DNA of 64,000 nt. It comes from Agarophyton chilense. Taxonomy: Eukaryota > Rhodophyta > Florideophyceae > Gracilariales > Gracilariaceae. A program made the position numbers and the translations under genes. The stretch is from the NCBI GenBank assembly GCA_030374765.1, contig JARGXX010000088.1, positions 2,666,001-2,730,000 on the forward strand. Direction: 5' to 3'. The notes below the pieces were generated by a model, which ran no database searches, had not been told where the DNA came from, and saw nothing but the letters and a program-made list of their open reading frames with translations. Below, one piece after another: positions 11,501 to 23,904 of this stretch (position 1 is the first letter of the stretch; each line of letters begins with the position of its first letter).

Positions 11501-13377
11501 TTATTCAAGACCGTTCAGTTTCTTCGCCGCTTACTAATCTTCCACAGTCGTCTTTTAGTCCAAACTCGTCTTCTGATTCGGGCACTGAAATCGAAATTGA
11601 TGATTCGCCTACCTCTCCTCCAAACATGGTGTCCCGCGACGCTTCCACTACTCGTCCGCAGCCTGCTTCACCTCCTTCCAGCCTTGGTTCCCTGACGCAC
11701 TACCCCGAGAAACCTTCCACATATGATCATGATACCGGTCTTTATGCCTCTGATAACGAACTCTCTCTCATCACCTCTGCCCAGGCCCACCGTGCGTTCC
11801 CCCAGCAGATTAGCACCTCTGATGAGCCCATCTTCCGGCAGGCTGTGTCTTCTCCTGAAGCTGATCATTGGCTCTCAGCCATTCGTACAGAATTTGAAAC
11901 TATCCGCAAACTTGGAACTTATGTTGACGCAGAGCCTATCCATGGCCCTCCTCTGCCCTCAGGGATCATCTGTCGGCTCAAACGGGACCACAATTGCCAA
12001 CCCCTTCGCTTCAAAACTAGGTTAGTCGCACGCGGGAATTTTCAGGTCAATGGTGATCGAGATAGTCTCTACGCACCCGTGCTAAACTTCGAAATCTTTC
12101 GAATTGAGATGGTGATTTCCACTGCCAACAACTGGGACAGGCAACATATTGATGTCAAAGGAGCTTTCCTCCATGCGACCATGCCTCCTGAGAGCCCTGT
12201 TTGGATCAAGTTACCCAACATCCCCAACGTTCATGACGCTGATGGCCGTATTGTGAAATTGGTGACGTCTCTTTCTGGCACCCATGAAGCTCCTAGGCTT
12301 TGGTACGAAAACCTCTCCAATTTCCTCTACTCTATCGGCTTCTCCAAATTCAAATCCGCTCCGTGTGTATTTTCGTACACTACTAAGTCTGGTACGGTTT
12401 TTGTATTGGCCTACGTCGACGATCTCTGTATCTTTGGACCATCCTCTTTAACCGCTTGGGTGAAAGCCCAACTGTCCAAAAACTATGACATGTCTGATCT
12501 TGGCGGGACAGACCTTATATCTTGGAGTTTCTATCGAGGAACGAGAAGACTGCGTCTTTCTACATCAGGAACCTCTTATCAACAAGATCATTCAACTCTC
12601 GCGTTTGCAAGATGCCATTCCACGTTCAACACCCTTACCACATGATCATTGCCTCTGTGACCCAGTGCTTCCCACTGTCGATCATGACGACAATATGAAA
12701 AGTATTCCCTTCAAAGAAGTGCTAAGAAGTCTCCTATTCCTTTGTACTAGGACTCGCCCGAGCTTAGCGACTGCGGTGTCCATGCTGGGCACATTTTCTA
12801 GCTCTCCCTCACTTGCTCATTGGAACTGCATGAAAAATGTCGTACGGTACCTTATAGGTACTAATAAGTTTGGTCTTCGCATACACCAAAACGTCTCTCA
12901 GACAGTGAGTGCTTGGTCCGACGCTGACTAGGGTCGTGGCTTTGAAAGAAGTCGCTCTCGGAATGGTACGCGATTGCTATTGGCAATGTTCCAGTTATCT
13001 AGAGCTCGAAGATGCAAAAGTCGACACCACTTTCAACGACAGAAGCTGAGTTTTACGCTTTATCAGAATGTATCAAGCAGATCTCATGGCTAAGCAACAT
13101 CTTTGTCGAACTCAACCACACTTTACAGTATCCAATTGAAGTATTCCAGGACAATCTAGGGTCCATCCGATGGACAGAGAACAATTTCCGTATGCGAAAA
13201 GTCAAGCACATCGAACTTGGATATCATCATTTTATGGAAGCTGTAGCAAGCAATCTTGTGTCTGTAACGTATGTTCCTTCCAAACAAAACGTTGCTGACA
13301 TATTCACTAATTCACCTATTGGAGATCTGTTCTATGTTCATCGTACAGCTCTTCAAGTCATGCCGGTGTCCGTCTAG
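11501..13377 (+). pseudogene. Copia reverse transcriptase and RNase H, broken
   Basis: After a Ser/Pro-rich linker the RT begins near 11840 (DHWLSAIRTEFETI). It carries RLVARGNFQ, the catalytic Asp segment DVKGAFLHA, and the active site YVDDLCIFG at about 12412. A frameshift near 12485 leads to the connection domain (RSLLFLCTRTRPSLA) and to SAWSDAD followed by TAG at 12929-12931. The RNase H resumes at 13012 with LSTTEAEFYALSE and ends with KHIELGYHHFME, PSKQNVADIFT and a stop at 13375-13377. Domain order and motifs are diagnostic of Copia. Confidence 0.9.
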
Positions 13378-13383
13378 GGGGGG
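13374..13383 (+). promoter_or_regulatory. Copia polypurine tract
   Basis: A short G-run (AGGGGGGG) overlaps the pol stop and abuts the 3' LTR, the position expected for plus-strand DNA priming. Confidence 0.75.
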
Positions 13384-13604
13384 TCTCAATGACTTTGTCT
13401 CCCGTAGGATTGCATTTCTATTAAAAGCGCATTTGTATTTGAATTTATATTTGTATTGTTTACGTGATCATGTATTGACATGATCACGTTAGTCTGTATT
13501 GCCTCACTGTGTTTCTACCTACATAAAGTCGGAGTCTCAGACTTTCCTTATCTGGGCTGAGACTCCCCAACTCACATTTTGCCACCTCTTCATTCTTGCC
13601 CGGA
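13384..13604 (+). repeat. Copia 3' LTR
   Basis: This LTR is 221 bases, starting TCTCAATGAC and ending GCCCGGA. It keeps the first inverted repeat perfectly and the second with one mismatch, and carries a 3-base insertion relative to the 5' LTR. Confidence 0.93.
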
Positions 13605-13609
13605 GAAAT
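13605..13609 (+). repeat. Right target-site duplication of the Copia insertion
   Basis: GAAAT directly follows the 3' LTR and matches 8895-8899. Confidence 0.9.
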
Positions 13610-13851
13610 AAGTACTGCACCCATGCTTTTCTTGGTGTACCATTCACAAACGAAATATTTTTACGACGGGTAGTAGACAAAAGATCGATGAAGTGCTTGA
13701 CCACTTGCGGAAGGCAGACCCGTGTAATGGAAGTTTGTCGAGGAGAAAAATGCTGGATGTTGAGCGATATTTTTTGCTCTTCTTCTTTCGTTAACACTGC
13801 AGGTCTACCGCGTGGTTCAAATTCTATATTCTTATTATTCGGGTCGTTTGG
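13605..13851 (-). pseudogene. pogo/Tigger-like transposase, N-terminal DNA-binding part
   Basis: This is the amino-terminal half of the transposase interrupted by Copia. A basic RGRPAVLTKEEEQK motif opens a CENP-B/Tc5-type helix-turn-helix region, followed by VNGTPRKAWVQYL, the counterpart of the GKPGKDW motif of that family. The first Met is at 13797 (MLTKEEEQK), but the frame is open back to a TAA at 13854-13852, so the true start may be upstream or in another exon. Joining across the GAAAT duplication continues in frame into HHPDLKLNAVQ of the catalytic part, which is strong proof that one gene was split. Confidence 0.85.
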
Positions 13852-14879
13852 TTAATTTTCTGAAGGACTATAACTCTATTTGTTTCAGTATCTGCGCAAT
13901 GTTGAGAGATGTATGCGAAAATGATCTGCAACGTCTTGGAAAGTCGCATCACTGGTTTCGTAGTAGTAGTGTAGGGAAATTTGGAGTTGTTGGAGCGTGA
14001 AATTCATCTTAGCCGATGACAAAGCCAATGCAGAAACAAACTCTCTTGTTTGCGAAGAATGGGTTTAGCATGAATGTTTTCTCTTTTACTTTAGACTACT
14101 GCCTTGTCTAAAATCTTTCGTAAGATTTTTGAAAAGCGCGCGCTTTGTACTAATAAGAAAAGTTCTCAAAAATGGAAGACAACGAGCGAAAGTTTCTTTG
14201 CGAGAGGCTTTTTCGCTCCAGGCAGCATTGTTGGAGAAAGGATATTGCTCTATATCCACGAAGAAGCAATTAAAAATCTGAATCCAATTTACGTGCCAAT
14301 AGCGAACAATATAAGGGGCTGCGTTACAATAAAAGGTTTTCCACCAGAATATAGAGTAGTGCGCCTTACGCAAACCATATAAGGCTTGCTACGCTTTGCA
14401 TCTAAAGCTATCTTGATTTTTAAAGTCTCACAAACATGGAACAAACACGATTCCATTCTATGTGAACGATCAATGGTTCTTTAAGAACTTTATTCAATCG
14501 GACGCGCTCGTGTACGTCTCCAACGCTGACATACTTTGTCCCTAGTTGCTCAAAGCGTTGGAGCCGACTCGTTAGTAAGGTTAACGCTTTGGAACCACCT
14601 CAATGAAACTCAACGCGATCTAGCAAACCTTTAACTGAGAGCACTGCGCATCCACCGTACCACGTTTAAACTTAAGATATTTTCTGATGAGCAGTGCCTT
14701 CAGGATTTACGGTTTTGTTGAAACGATATTAGGCGTGTTGCTGTTGTTTTTGGATGGAATACTTATGGAACCGTTCGCAATGGGTACCTCTGTGATTAAC
14801 CCAAAAATCTGAGAAGTGCAAAGCTGAGTACAGTTGTAGGCTTCCTAAAGCTTCAGACAGCTGTGGAGATGTCTACTAG
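13852..14879. other. Transition between transposase gene and old Gypsy relic
   Basis: Mutually overlapping frames at 14104-14382 (+) and 14086-14373 (-) are not recognisable. I found no terminal repeats of the transposase element here. The far end may already be eroded Gypsy Gag. Confidence 0.35.
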
Positions 14880-16637
14880 ACGAAGGAAAAGATTACTTTT
14901 TACATAGAAGGGTTGGATCCGAGTATTAAGTCTTTTGTAGCTCCACATCGATAGCAGCATGGAAGAGTTCTCTGTTGGAATTAGTTCAGTTTGCACAAGC
15001 TGAAGGGCACGTGAGAAAAGCGCAACTTAATTCCCGCCGCACAACGACTTTTGGTACCTGTAAGGTAAGAGAAAAAAAACTTTTCAAAAGCCAAATCGAA
15101 CAGGAAACTACTACATTTGAAATCTCCGGTTGGCTCACGAGATTTGTCGTTAGCTCCCCAATAGAGTAGTTCATTTGAGTAAGCGGTTCATTTATGTAAT
15201 ATCTGGATTCGTCCGTACCCACAGCGGACCTACCACAGTCGTACTCTCAAGACGAAGACGCCTTAATGACTATGGAGGACCGTCGCCCCATGTACCGTTC
15301 GAATACAGAGTAATTACGGGGGAAAATAAAAAACCAGAATCCCGGATGGGTGGATACCCGCACGGCTATCCTTTGAAAATCTGTATTGAACAGCGATCGT
15401 GTCGGTTTAACATGCTATTCATGTTGTGGAACACAAAATTTGAGTGGAGAATGTACTATTCTTGCAAAAGATCTGAGTTGTATAATAGCGAATTGTGAAT
15501 CTTTCTTGGAAGAGGAAGGGAGCCGCGTCCCGGCAGGCATGTATTGGAAGGCTAAACGTTCGTTTTCTCAGACACCCAAGTGTCGTTGGGCGATTCCGTT
15601 TGCCAAAGTGCTGGAGTTCTAAAACCCAGAATCCCATGTACGAAAAGCCGTACTTGAGGCGAATGAACCAGAGGAGCCATGAAAAAAAGTGAGAGAGCCC
15701 CTAGGGTGTCGGCAATAGTCGATAATTCAGTACCAATCAGGGAAAGCTCGTCTTCCAGCTTTTGCGCGTGGAAGCCAAAGATTCTCTCGAGCCCTCTGAA
15801 ATCTCTGCCGAACGGAATTGATCCGCATGCTGGAAATAGAATACAGTTTGACTGTGCTTTGTACCGTCCGTGTAGATGTTATAATTGTCTGTCAAAACGG
15901 CAAAGTAACCTCATGGAAATGTCTAGAAGAAAGTAGAAGGTCTACTCCGACATCGGCTGTGACAGGAATCTGTTGAATCGTTTGTTGAATATACTGGATA
16001 CAGGTGCTAGTCCGAACCTTATACGAGAATCGTAGCTTACCCTTGCTGACTTAGAATGTATTAGATACGGTCCGTTTCTGGACATTCGGGATGCAAACAA
16101 AAATTTGTGAAGACATTGGGAACAGTTCGACTCTTAGAACGATTCGGATTGTCTCCGGTCCTATTCAACTTCTTCGTCTTTAGGATGTTAGCTTTATCAG
16201 TGGTTCTGGAATGTGATTATTGCGACCGGTTTGTCGAAGCAATCCGCACGCGAAGAAAACTTGTGGAACTAGATGATGGGGACACGGTCCTAATTCTTCG
16301 CCAGCCTCCGCGTTATTGCCTTGAAGCACCTTCTCTTTAGAACCGAGAGACACTGACGCGTGGTAATTCGGCCAAGTACGTGGACGTACGAATTTTGTGG
16401 ATCGCTAGTGGCTGACGGCATTGTTAAGAATGAACCTGGTCAACCCTTTTGAATACAGTTCAATAACTTTACCGATATTGATTATCAGGTACTGAAGAAT
16501 CAGTTTGTAGCAACAGCTTTGCTTCAGCCCAAAGTGGTGGTTCCTACTCATCTTTCAACGGCCGAAATATCGGGATTGACCCATGTCTGTGACACAGACG
16601 AAGAATCTCAAACTCCGTCTGGAGATCAACTGCCAGC
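14880..16637 (+). pseudogene. Old Ty3/Gypsy relic, left part (Gag and protease)
   Basis: Scattered frames give a Gypsy Gag end (ITFYIEGLDPSIKSF, about 14900), a possible degenerate zinc knuckle near 15412 (CYSCCGTQNLSGEC), and a clear retropepsin start at about 15984-16033 (NILDTGASPNLIRES then TAG). The spacer before the RT follows (FVATALLQPK, about 16505). The relic stops abruptly at 16637 where the second Gypsy element begins. Its RT resumes at about 25277. Heavy stop-codon load marks it as the oldest member of the nest. The corresponding Gag part of the inserted element (LHFTSGLLPAI) is related but well diverged. Confidence 0.72.
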
Positions 16638-17077
16638 TGTGAAGGAGCGATGATAACGGTTGAGCCCTGTAAGCTGCTGGGCCCTGAGGTATCTCACAGA
16701 CGACACGTGGACGGGTCGACCTCAGGTGGACTCATGTAAATTATTAATTTATTTCAATTAGTGTAATAGATTATCTTTACAGTGCCAGGGACCTCCCAGT
16801 GCCTCGCCAGTACTATTTACTTGGCTCGAGTGAATCTTCTCCCTAAGAGTAAGTAGGCACCACTAGGACACTAAATAGCCTCCTTTGGTAGTTCCAGCCT
16901 TTGGTCTTCAAGCCATCGTTTCCGTAGATATAACCCGTAGGACTACACAGTAAACGTCAGCCCATTGCACCAAGTACTCTGGGAGCACCGCCGTCAAGGA
17001 TTCGAAGCTTAGGATCCGCCATACCCCGCTACCACCAGTCGAGACCCGTACGCTGACCCACCCGTCATTGCGTTACA
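16638..17077 (+). repeat. Gypsy 5' LTR
   Basis: About 440 bases, starting TGTGAAGG and ending GCGTTACA, the canonical TG...CA. Segments such as CACGTGGACGGGTC and CTTCAAGCCATCGTTTCCG are shared with the copy at 24830. Confidence 0.9.
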
Positions 17078-17078
17078 T

Positions 17079-17099
17079 TTTGGTCTCCTGACTTAGAAC
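17079..17099 (+). promoter_or_regulatory. Gypsy primer-binding site, probable
   Basis: TTGGTCTCCTGACTTAGAAC begins one base after the LTR. The embedded TGG and the length fit pairing with a tRNA 3' end. The primer tRNA is not identified. Confidence 0.5.
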
Positions 17100-17200
17100 C
17101 CTTTGGATAAATTGAATAGACCACTGGAACGGAGAATTATCCGGATTCTAACCTTTGGTTTAATTCCCCAACGAACCAGAAGTAAAGAAGCAAGCGCAAT

Positions 17201-19328
17201 TATGGATGCAGGAAACACACCCAACCGACCAGACCATAGGACTCCTAAGGCAGGACGAGATGAGACTATAACGCTTGCGATGTCACCTGACCCTCAGGTT
17301 GATACCACTAGCGACCGGAGGAGCACAAAAAGCCAGCCGCAAGAAGTACTGACCCTCCTGGATAACCCTGAAAGGATTCGCCGAGAACCCACGGTGGCAG
17401 CGCGTTTACGAGAACGCCTCACCAGGGCCACTTTTAGACCAGGGATACCTCAAGGAGAAACCCATCAGATTGAAGGAATTAGAGACAACATGCCCGCAGG
17501 GCTTGCCGACCCTTCTCTGGCCTCGTCTGCGTGAGCTCTGCTCAGCCCATGTGGATTCCATTATGGACGTGCGACTTGCTACGTTGATCGCTGACCATAC
17601 AGATTACCTCATCATGCGAATCGTCCCTAAGGTAATGGAGTCTGAATTATTCATAGACTCCCTCCTGCAGGCCGTTCAAGGAGCAGTCACCCGCCAGGCA
17701 AATAATTTGGTCCCTAGGACCACTCCACCACAAATGTACCATCCGGTCTCCATATTGCAACCCCCTACCGAACCCCCAGGAGTGGCGGCATTATCCGCCC
17801 CTCGCCGGTAACACCATCAGGAAAACCCCATGGTGGGACAATCTAGGAGCAGAAGAGAAGCTTCGCGTCTAAATGAGAGACAGATTGCCCATCAGGCGAA
17901 TCCAAGGGAGGAACAAGCGAGGAGCAGAAGAGAAGCTCCGCGTCTAGAAGAGAGACCGCTTGCCCCACCCGACGGATTATATGAGGTACAGAGACCTCAG
18001 GGCTCCATCGGATCTGATAGAGAGATCGATCCTTTAGGATCCTATTCCGCTGGAAAGAAAAGAAGCAACCGTAGGAGAAAGAAGTAAAGAAATGGCAAAA
18101 GAAGAGACCATTCGGACACGAGTGATTCCGAATGGGCCTCGACCGATAAGACCGACTCGGAAGTGAATGAGGCTGCCGTTCGAGGCCTCATACCACTGAC
18201 AACCACAAACGAACTTTTCCTTAAGGTTTTTGACTACCTGAATAACCCGCTGGCTAACAGGTCCGCGAAATATTCTGGTTCGATGGCTCGAAAAATCGCC
18301 AAATGGGCCAAACAGATGCAACCAACCATTACGCACAAGTTCTCGGGTTCCGATCCCATTGCTTTCCTTAGGTGTCTCAGCTTGTTCCGTACGGCCTGCG
18401 ATCAGAACGGTGTCCACGAGGGCGCCGTTCTGTATCTTTTCCAATTCGTCCTTACAGGACAGCCGCGTGACCGAGTGGTTTCGAAGATATCTGGCACAAC
18501 TGACCTCGTAGATGCTCAAGATCGTGAGCTCTTCAGGTCATACCATCAGGTTGTTCATTACCTCTTAGAAACTTACGGCACGGATGACGTTATAATCGAT
18601 GCCCACCAGGAAGCAATATCCTTTAGGCAGAGCTCCAACATGGCCGATTCGGCTCTTGCAGACGACCTAGGGAAGAAGATTTACCGATGTGGAAACGTGT
18701 TCTCCGAAGGACGGCTTAAACTTCACTTCACCTCGGGATTACTCCCTGCCATTCGGACACATGTACGCAATTACCACACGGAAAATCCAAAATAATCCTT
18801 CGGAAAGCTCGTCACCTACGCCGAAGGTTATGGCAAAACTTACAGGACTTCCAGGCGCAACGCTGATATCTCCAGAGGACACGCATACCCATTACGTAAA
18901 CCTAACCAAGCCCATTTGGTTAGCTCCACGGAGTCGGACATGGATGCATCACTCTATTACGCTGACTACGGAGATATCCTCGCGATCAATTTAGTGCTCC
19001 TCCGTCCGGACCCTCATCATATACCTCCCAGGGAACTACAGCGACTACTGGACCACCCACACCCAATTATTCTCCCTTTGCGCCCCGCAAAGACGTTTTT
19101 GTTCGCTCCCCAAAGGCTTGCTTCGTCTGCCTTTCTTTGAGCCCACCTTTTGACTGTACAAGGTATCTGCCTGAGGACGCACGAAAAACCCTCCTAGCCC
19201 TAAGGGAAGAGAATTACCGGGTGCGGAGATCCGAAGGAATGTATAACAGGGCACAACAACGAACCACAGGGACCCCCGGAAGCTCACGCTATGCCAGGCT
19301 TCCGGATACTCTGATTAAAGCCCCATAG
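17201..19328 (+). pseudogene. Gypsy Gag, broken
   Basis: The likely start is ATG 17201 (MDAGNTPNRPD). Frames at 17470-17811 and 17830-18087 carry a tandem repeat encoding RSRREA, then Arg-rich debris. The main Gag core is at 18163-18795, with NELFLKVFDYLNNPL, a retrotrans_gag-like helical region and LKLHFTSGLLPAIRTHV near its end. A degenerate zinc knuckle follows at about 19119-19157 (CFVCLSLSPPFDC), where the His ligand is lost. Gag would have formed the particle. Frameshifts and stops break it at least four times. Confidence 0.78.
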
Positions 19329-19504
19329 ATCCATTCCATTGTAGATCCTACGGACGACCCCGTGAAAGAATCCTATCCTCAAGAAGAAACGAAAACCCCA
19401 TCGGAAAACTCCTGGAGGTACGATTCGAGGCAAATCCTCCCTCTTAAAGCGTCTGCCTCAAGAAACTGGACGGTGATGAGCCAAAGAGCTCCTCACCTCC
19501 CTAT

Positions 19505-22500
19505 ATGAACCACCCGAAATGGACCACTCAGGATGAACCACAATTAGAACACAGTGAAGACCCGGTCTGTATCCTCAGGAAAGAGAACTATAAAGTTCGA
19601 GTAACCGTAAGCCTTCGTTCCAAAAACTCTCGAGTGACCACAGCGGTATTGGGCACAGGCGCTGGTCCCAACTTGGTATATTCTAAGCTGCTCCCACTGC
19701 GGTGGCAAGATTTCGTTCAGGCAAGGAAGACCCCAAGGATTACCGATGCATCACGTAGAAAAATGAACATTAAAGGAATAGTACCACTTTACCTCCAGGT
19801 AGGACAATTCAAAGTCCGCACGTGGTTCCTTGAATGTCCTATCTTGAGCGCTGAGGCAATCCTAGGGACCTCCTTTATCGATCGATACATTAAGACCATT
19901 TATCCAAGCCTTAGGAAAGTCGGGTTCTACCGCGCATCTTCCATCTCCATAATTGGTTCCGCCCCAGGGCCAGAAGCTAACCGCAAACGAGCGGTTTTCT
20001 TCGAAAACACGAAGTCCAATAAGGTGCGCCTGGCAAAGAGCATAACGATACCCCCGATGACCAAAATCACTGTATTGGTCCATTTCCAGTCTTCAGGTCT
20101 CGTAACGATTCAGAATCTCCCGAAAACGGTTCTGAAGCACCCCAACTTGATGGCCAATGGAGTAATGGACATCCACCCCAACAGGTCCTGTTTGGTCAAA
20201 ATCAGCATCTTCCAAGATAAGTCTGTGCGATTACCTAAAGGTACAGTGATTAATATCACTCTACCCGCGCCCGTGGCCATTACTGAGGCCCAAATGGATA
20301 ACCTTGCGACTCTAACTCCCGACGAGGACGTCTACCCTTGGGAGGGGATTGTTGCTATCGGCGCAGAATTCGAATCCTATAGGCCCCATATACTTGATCT
20401 CCTCTGCGAATACCAGGCCATGTGGTCATGTAGATTGGGCAGAATCAGAGCCACTAGACGCCGCATTGATCTTCAGGATGATGCCAGACCACAGTTCCAG
20501 CACCCATACCGCACCGGCCTTAAAGGTAACGAAATTGTCGCCAACCAGATGGACAAGATGCGCAAAGCTCAAGTCATAGAGCCGGTGCCTCCGAACCAAT
20601 CCGAACGGGCAAGTTCCCTTGTCTTCGTGGCGAAGAAAGATGGCTCCGTCAGGTTCTGTGTCGACTACAGGAAGCTGAACGCAGTAACCAAGAGGAACTC
20701 ATACCCGATAACCCGCACGGATGAATCTATGGATTCCTTGGGCGAAGCTGTAGTATTTACCACAATGTACGCTAACTAGGGATATTGGCAAATCCCTTTG
20801 GCCGAAGATGCGAGAGCGCTGACAACCTTTACAACCCATGAAGGTCTGTTCAGATTTTCTAGAATGCTCTTTGGTTTGAGAAATGTCCGAGCCACTTTCC
20901 AACGGGTAATGGACATCATACTGTCCAGAGTCAAATGGAAGTTCTCCCTGGCCTATTTGTGTGACATTATAATCTTCTCACGAACCGTAAAGGAACACCT
21001 TCGCCACGTGAAGAAGGTGCTAACAATCCCACAGGACGTTGGAGTAACACTGAAACTCCGCATATGCGCTTTCTTCCAGGCCTCTGTGGAGTATCTCGGT
21101 CACGTCGTCCACCCAGGAAAGCTAAAGGTGGCCACACGGACCACAAATGCGATTCGCCAGGCTAAGCCTCCTAGGACCCACACGGAACTACGATACTTTG
21201 TGAGCTTGTGCAACATTTACCGACGGTTCGTCCAAGAGTTTGCCGAGGTCTCGGCCTCTCTCAACGCGATGCTGAAGAGTGGAACACCTTCGACGTTCTA
21301 AGCCCTTACCGACGACCAGTACGAGGTATTTCAGACCCTAAAGGACAAATTGCTGAGCCCAACCATATTGGCTTTACCAAAACCCAATAGGCCTTCCGTC
21401 CTGGACACAGATGCCTCTGATGTCCAAGTGAGTTGTGCACTGCTGCAGGAACAGGAGTCACCGAAGGACTATCGAACTATTGGCTACTGGAGCAGAACGC
21501 TCACCAGCGCGGAGCGAAACTACAGTACGACCGAAAAAGAATGTCTAGCCATCTTATGGTCTGTATTGACACTCCGTCCGTACCTCGAGGGAACCAGGTT
21601 TACCATTAATACAGACCATGATTCACTCCGCTGGTTACTCAATATGACCAATGCATCGAGTCGCCTCGCTAGGTGGCGCCTCAGGCTCTCCAAATATGAC
21701 CACGAGATAAATTATAGGTCAGGCATCAAGCTCCAGGCAGTATATGCCCTCTAGCGAGTCAGTACAGACGGAACTGACGACACTCCATTGGAAGACTTAA
21801 TTACTACCCCCTTTAGAGACAATGGACCTCAGGACTATACGGAAACAGATGGCATTATGGGTAAGGTGCAATCGGAGGATTCTAAGGTAGAGGATAACGA
21901 AGTATACCTATGGGACTGGGAAACAGTACTGCCCAATTCGGCACCACCTCAGGTTAACGCGATAGCCCCGGAAGAAAAAGAACTCCTCCCCATAGCTATT
22001 GGGGAACTCCTACTGGCGCAGGTGGAAGACCAGTACTGCAAGGAAACATTCCAATTGGTAGGAACCCCAGGATGCCTGTTCAACTATGACGGATTTGGAC
22101 TACTATGTCGCCGCTCACCGCTGGATGGCGCACTCCAACGGGTAATACCAACTTCGCTGAGGGCGCTATTCCTATACCCCGCCCATTTCCACCCCTTGGC
22201 TGGTCACCCTGAAGGCCGACGAATGTACCAGACCCCAAGGAAGTTCTTCTATAGGCCACTAATGGCACAGGACCTATGGCAAACCGCACGGAACTGTGCA
22301 TCGTGCGCACAGATCCGAGGGTCTCGCGCCAAACATCAGGTCAGACTAAAGCTCTTCCTCGCCGCAGGTTCAATGGGATTTGTCGCAATAGGTATACTTA
22401 GGTCTTTGCCTAAGTCGTCCCATGGAAAATGGTTTAATTCGGTTATAACCGATAGGTTTACCAAACTCACCCGAGCCCTACCCCTAGGAAAGACAAAGGC

Positions 22501-23724
22501 CACGGATGTCGCCACGACCTTCTTCTCCCACTGGTTATATCCATATGGCATGCCACTCTACCTCTTTACGGATAACGCCAGCCAGTTTGTATCCAAATTC
22601 TTCTCAAACGTTTGTGCTATCTTAGGAATCAAACGTGTGATCACTACGGCGTACCACCCGCAGGCAAATGGCCAAGCCGAACGTTTCAACTTCACCCTTC
22701 TGGACCGCTTGGCACACTACGTACCGGAGCGCCAATTGGACTGGGACGACTACGTTGAGTCACTAGTTTATGCCTACAACACGCAGGTGCACGCTTCCAC
22801 GTGGACAACACCGTTCGAATTAACGCTAACGAGAGCGCGGCCACCGATAGCTGTTGACATTCAGGAGTCTACCATACCCCAGGACATAACCGTAGGAATG
22901 ACTCCTACCCAGGCGAAGCGCTACTCGCGCCGACGTATCGACCGCATTATCCAATCGGCCAGAATTGTACTAACCAAAGCCGTTTGGAGTACGCCGACCT
23001 TTAGGAAAGGAGACCTGGTTTACCTGGATCGGCCACCGAAGTACAGTGAGGAACTCGAGGACATTACGCAGAAGCTCTTACCCCGGTCTACGGCACCATA
23101 CAAAGCCCTTAAGGCCAATGATCACACCATCACTTTACTCATTGACGGCCTACAGGACACCGTGTCTAATGACCGCGGGACACGAGCTCCCAGTTCCTCT
23201 GGACCACCAAAGTCCCAGCTCCCCAACTAAATGGAAGCACCACGACCTCAGGTCGACGTGCAAGTCCCCACACCCTCTAAGGCAGTTCCCGCGGACTCGA
23301 CAAGCCCCACGGAACCGATGGTCAACGCCAATTACTATGACCCCTCTCTCCAAACTGACTCCGATGGATTCGCTCTCTGGACCACAATCTCCTTCCGGAG
23401 AATGAACACCAACCGGAATATGTGATTGAGCGCATCATATCCGCCGGTCGTGGAGAAGATAGAACTATGCGCTATCGCGTCCGTTGGTTCGGCTTCACAC
23501 CTGAGGAAGACACTTGGCAAGAGCCTCAAACCAATCCGGCTAATATTATCGCCCGCTATTGGCGCAGAATCAGCCACACGGAGCGCAGCCTTCAGGAGGG
23601 GGCAACCATTGGTCTGAGTAAGCCCAAAACGCCTCCCAAACCGCCTCCCGACACGACGGTTCTCCGGAGCACGACGGTTCGTCGCAGCTCCCGCATCAAG
23701 GAACAAACTCAGTCCTTCGGCTAG
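19505..23724 (+). pseudogene. Gypsy Pol with C-terminal chromodomain, inactivated
   Basis: One frame runs 19505-23230 with only three internal stops (TAG 20777, TAA 21299, TAG 21752). The protease motif is VLGTGAGPNLV, Gly replacing the catalytic Asp. The RT has FVAKKDGSVRFCVDYRKLN and LAYLCDIIIFS, where the usual YLDD is YLCD. RNase H follows (LDTDASDVQVSC, TEKECLAI, NTDHDSLRWL). The integrase has a zinc-binding Cys pair (CASCAQ), then VAIGILRSLPKS where the first core Asp is Gly, then LFTDNASQF and NGQAERF with the other two acidic residues. After a stop and frameshift, 23413-23570 encodes a chromodomain (YVIERI, YRVRWFGFTPEEDTW), which in chromoviruses steers integration to modified chromatin. 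Confidence 0.92.
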
Positions 23725-23904
23725 AAACCTGAGGAAGACCTGAGACGCTCTCCAGAGTGGACGCCGTACCGGGGCACGCACGTTTGAGATACAAGAACGA
23801 CCTTGGGAAAGCACAAGCATGAATTCATTCGACAAGTAACAGAGGTAGATCAGCCCTCATCATCACCTCAAGGTTCGCGAAAGCGCTCGGAACACCAACA
23901 GGAC

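Larger units (their letters stand above)
8900..13604 (+). mobile_element. Ty1/Copia LTR retrotransposon, complete but inactive
   Basis: The element is 4705 bases. It has a 5' LTR, a primer-binding site, a broken Gag-protease-integrase-RT-RNase H polyprotein in the Copia domain order (integrase before RT), a polypurine tract, and a 3' LTR, flanked by GAAAT on both sides. It sits inside the transposase gene in the opposite orientation. The two LTRs differ by about 14 substitutions and one 3-base indel by eye, roughly 6 percent, so the insertion is not recent. Frameshifts and stops in every domain make it non-autonomous now. Confidence 0.95.

Noticed and set aside
15412..15460. Zinc knuckle in the old Gypsy relic
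   Set aside because: Spacing of CYSCCGTQNLSGEC is off and the His is missing; mentioned only as possible, not listed as a feature.
18034..18519. 161-codon minus frame inside Gypsy Gag
   Set aside because: Lies opposite the well-supported Gag core; an antisense shadow.
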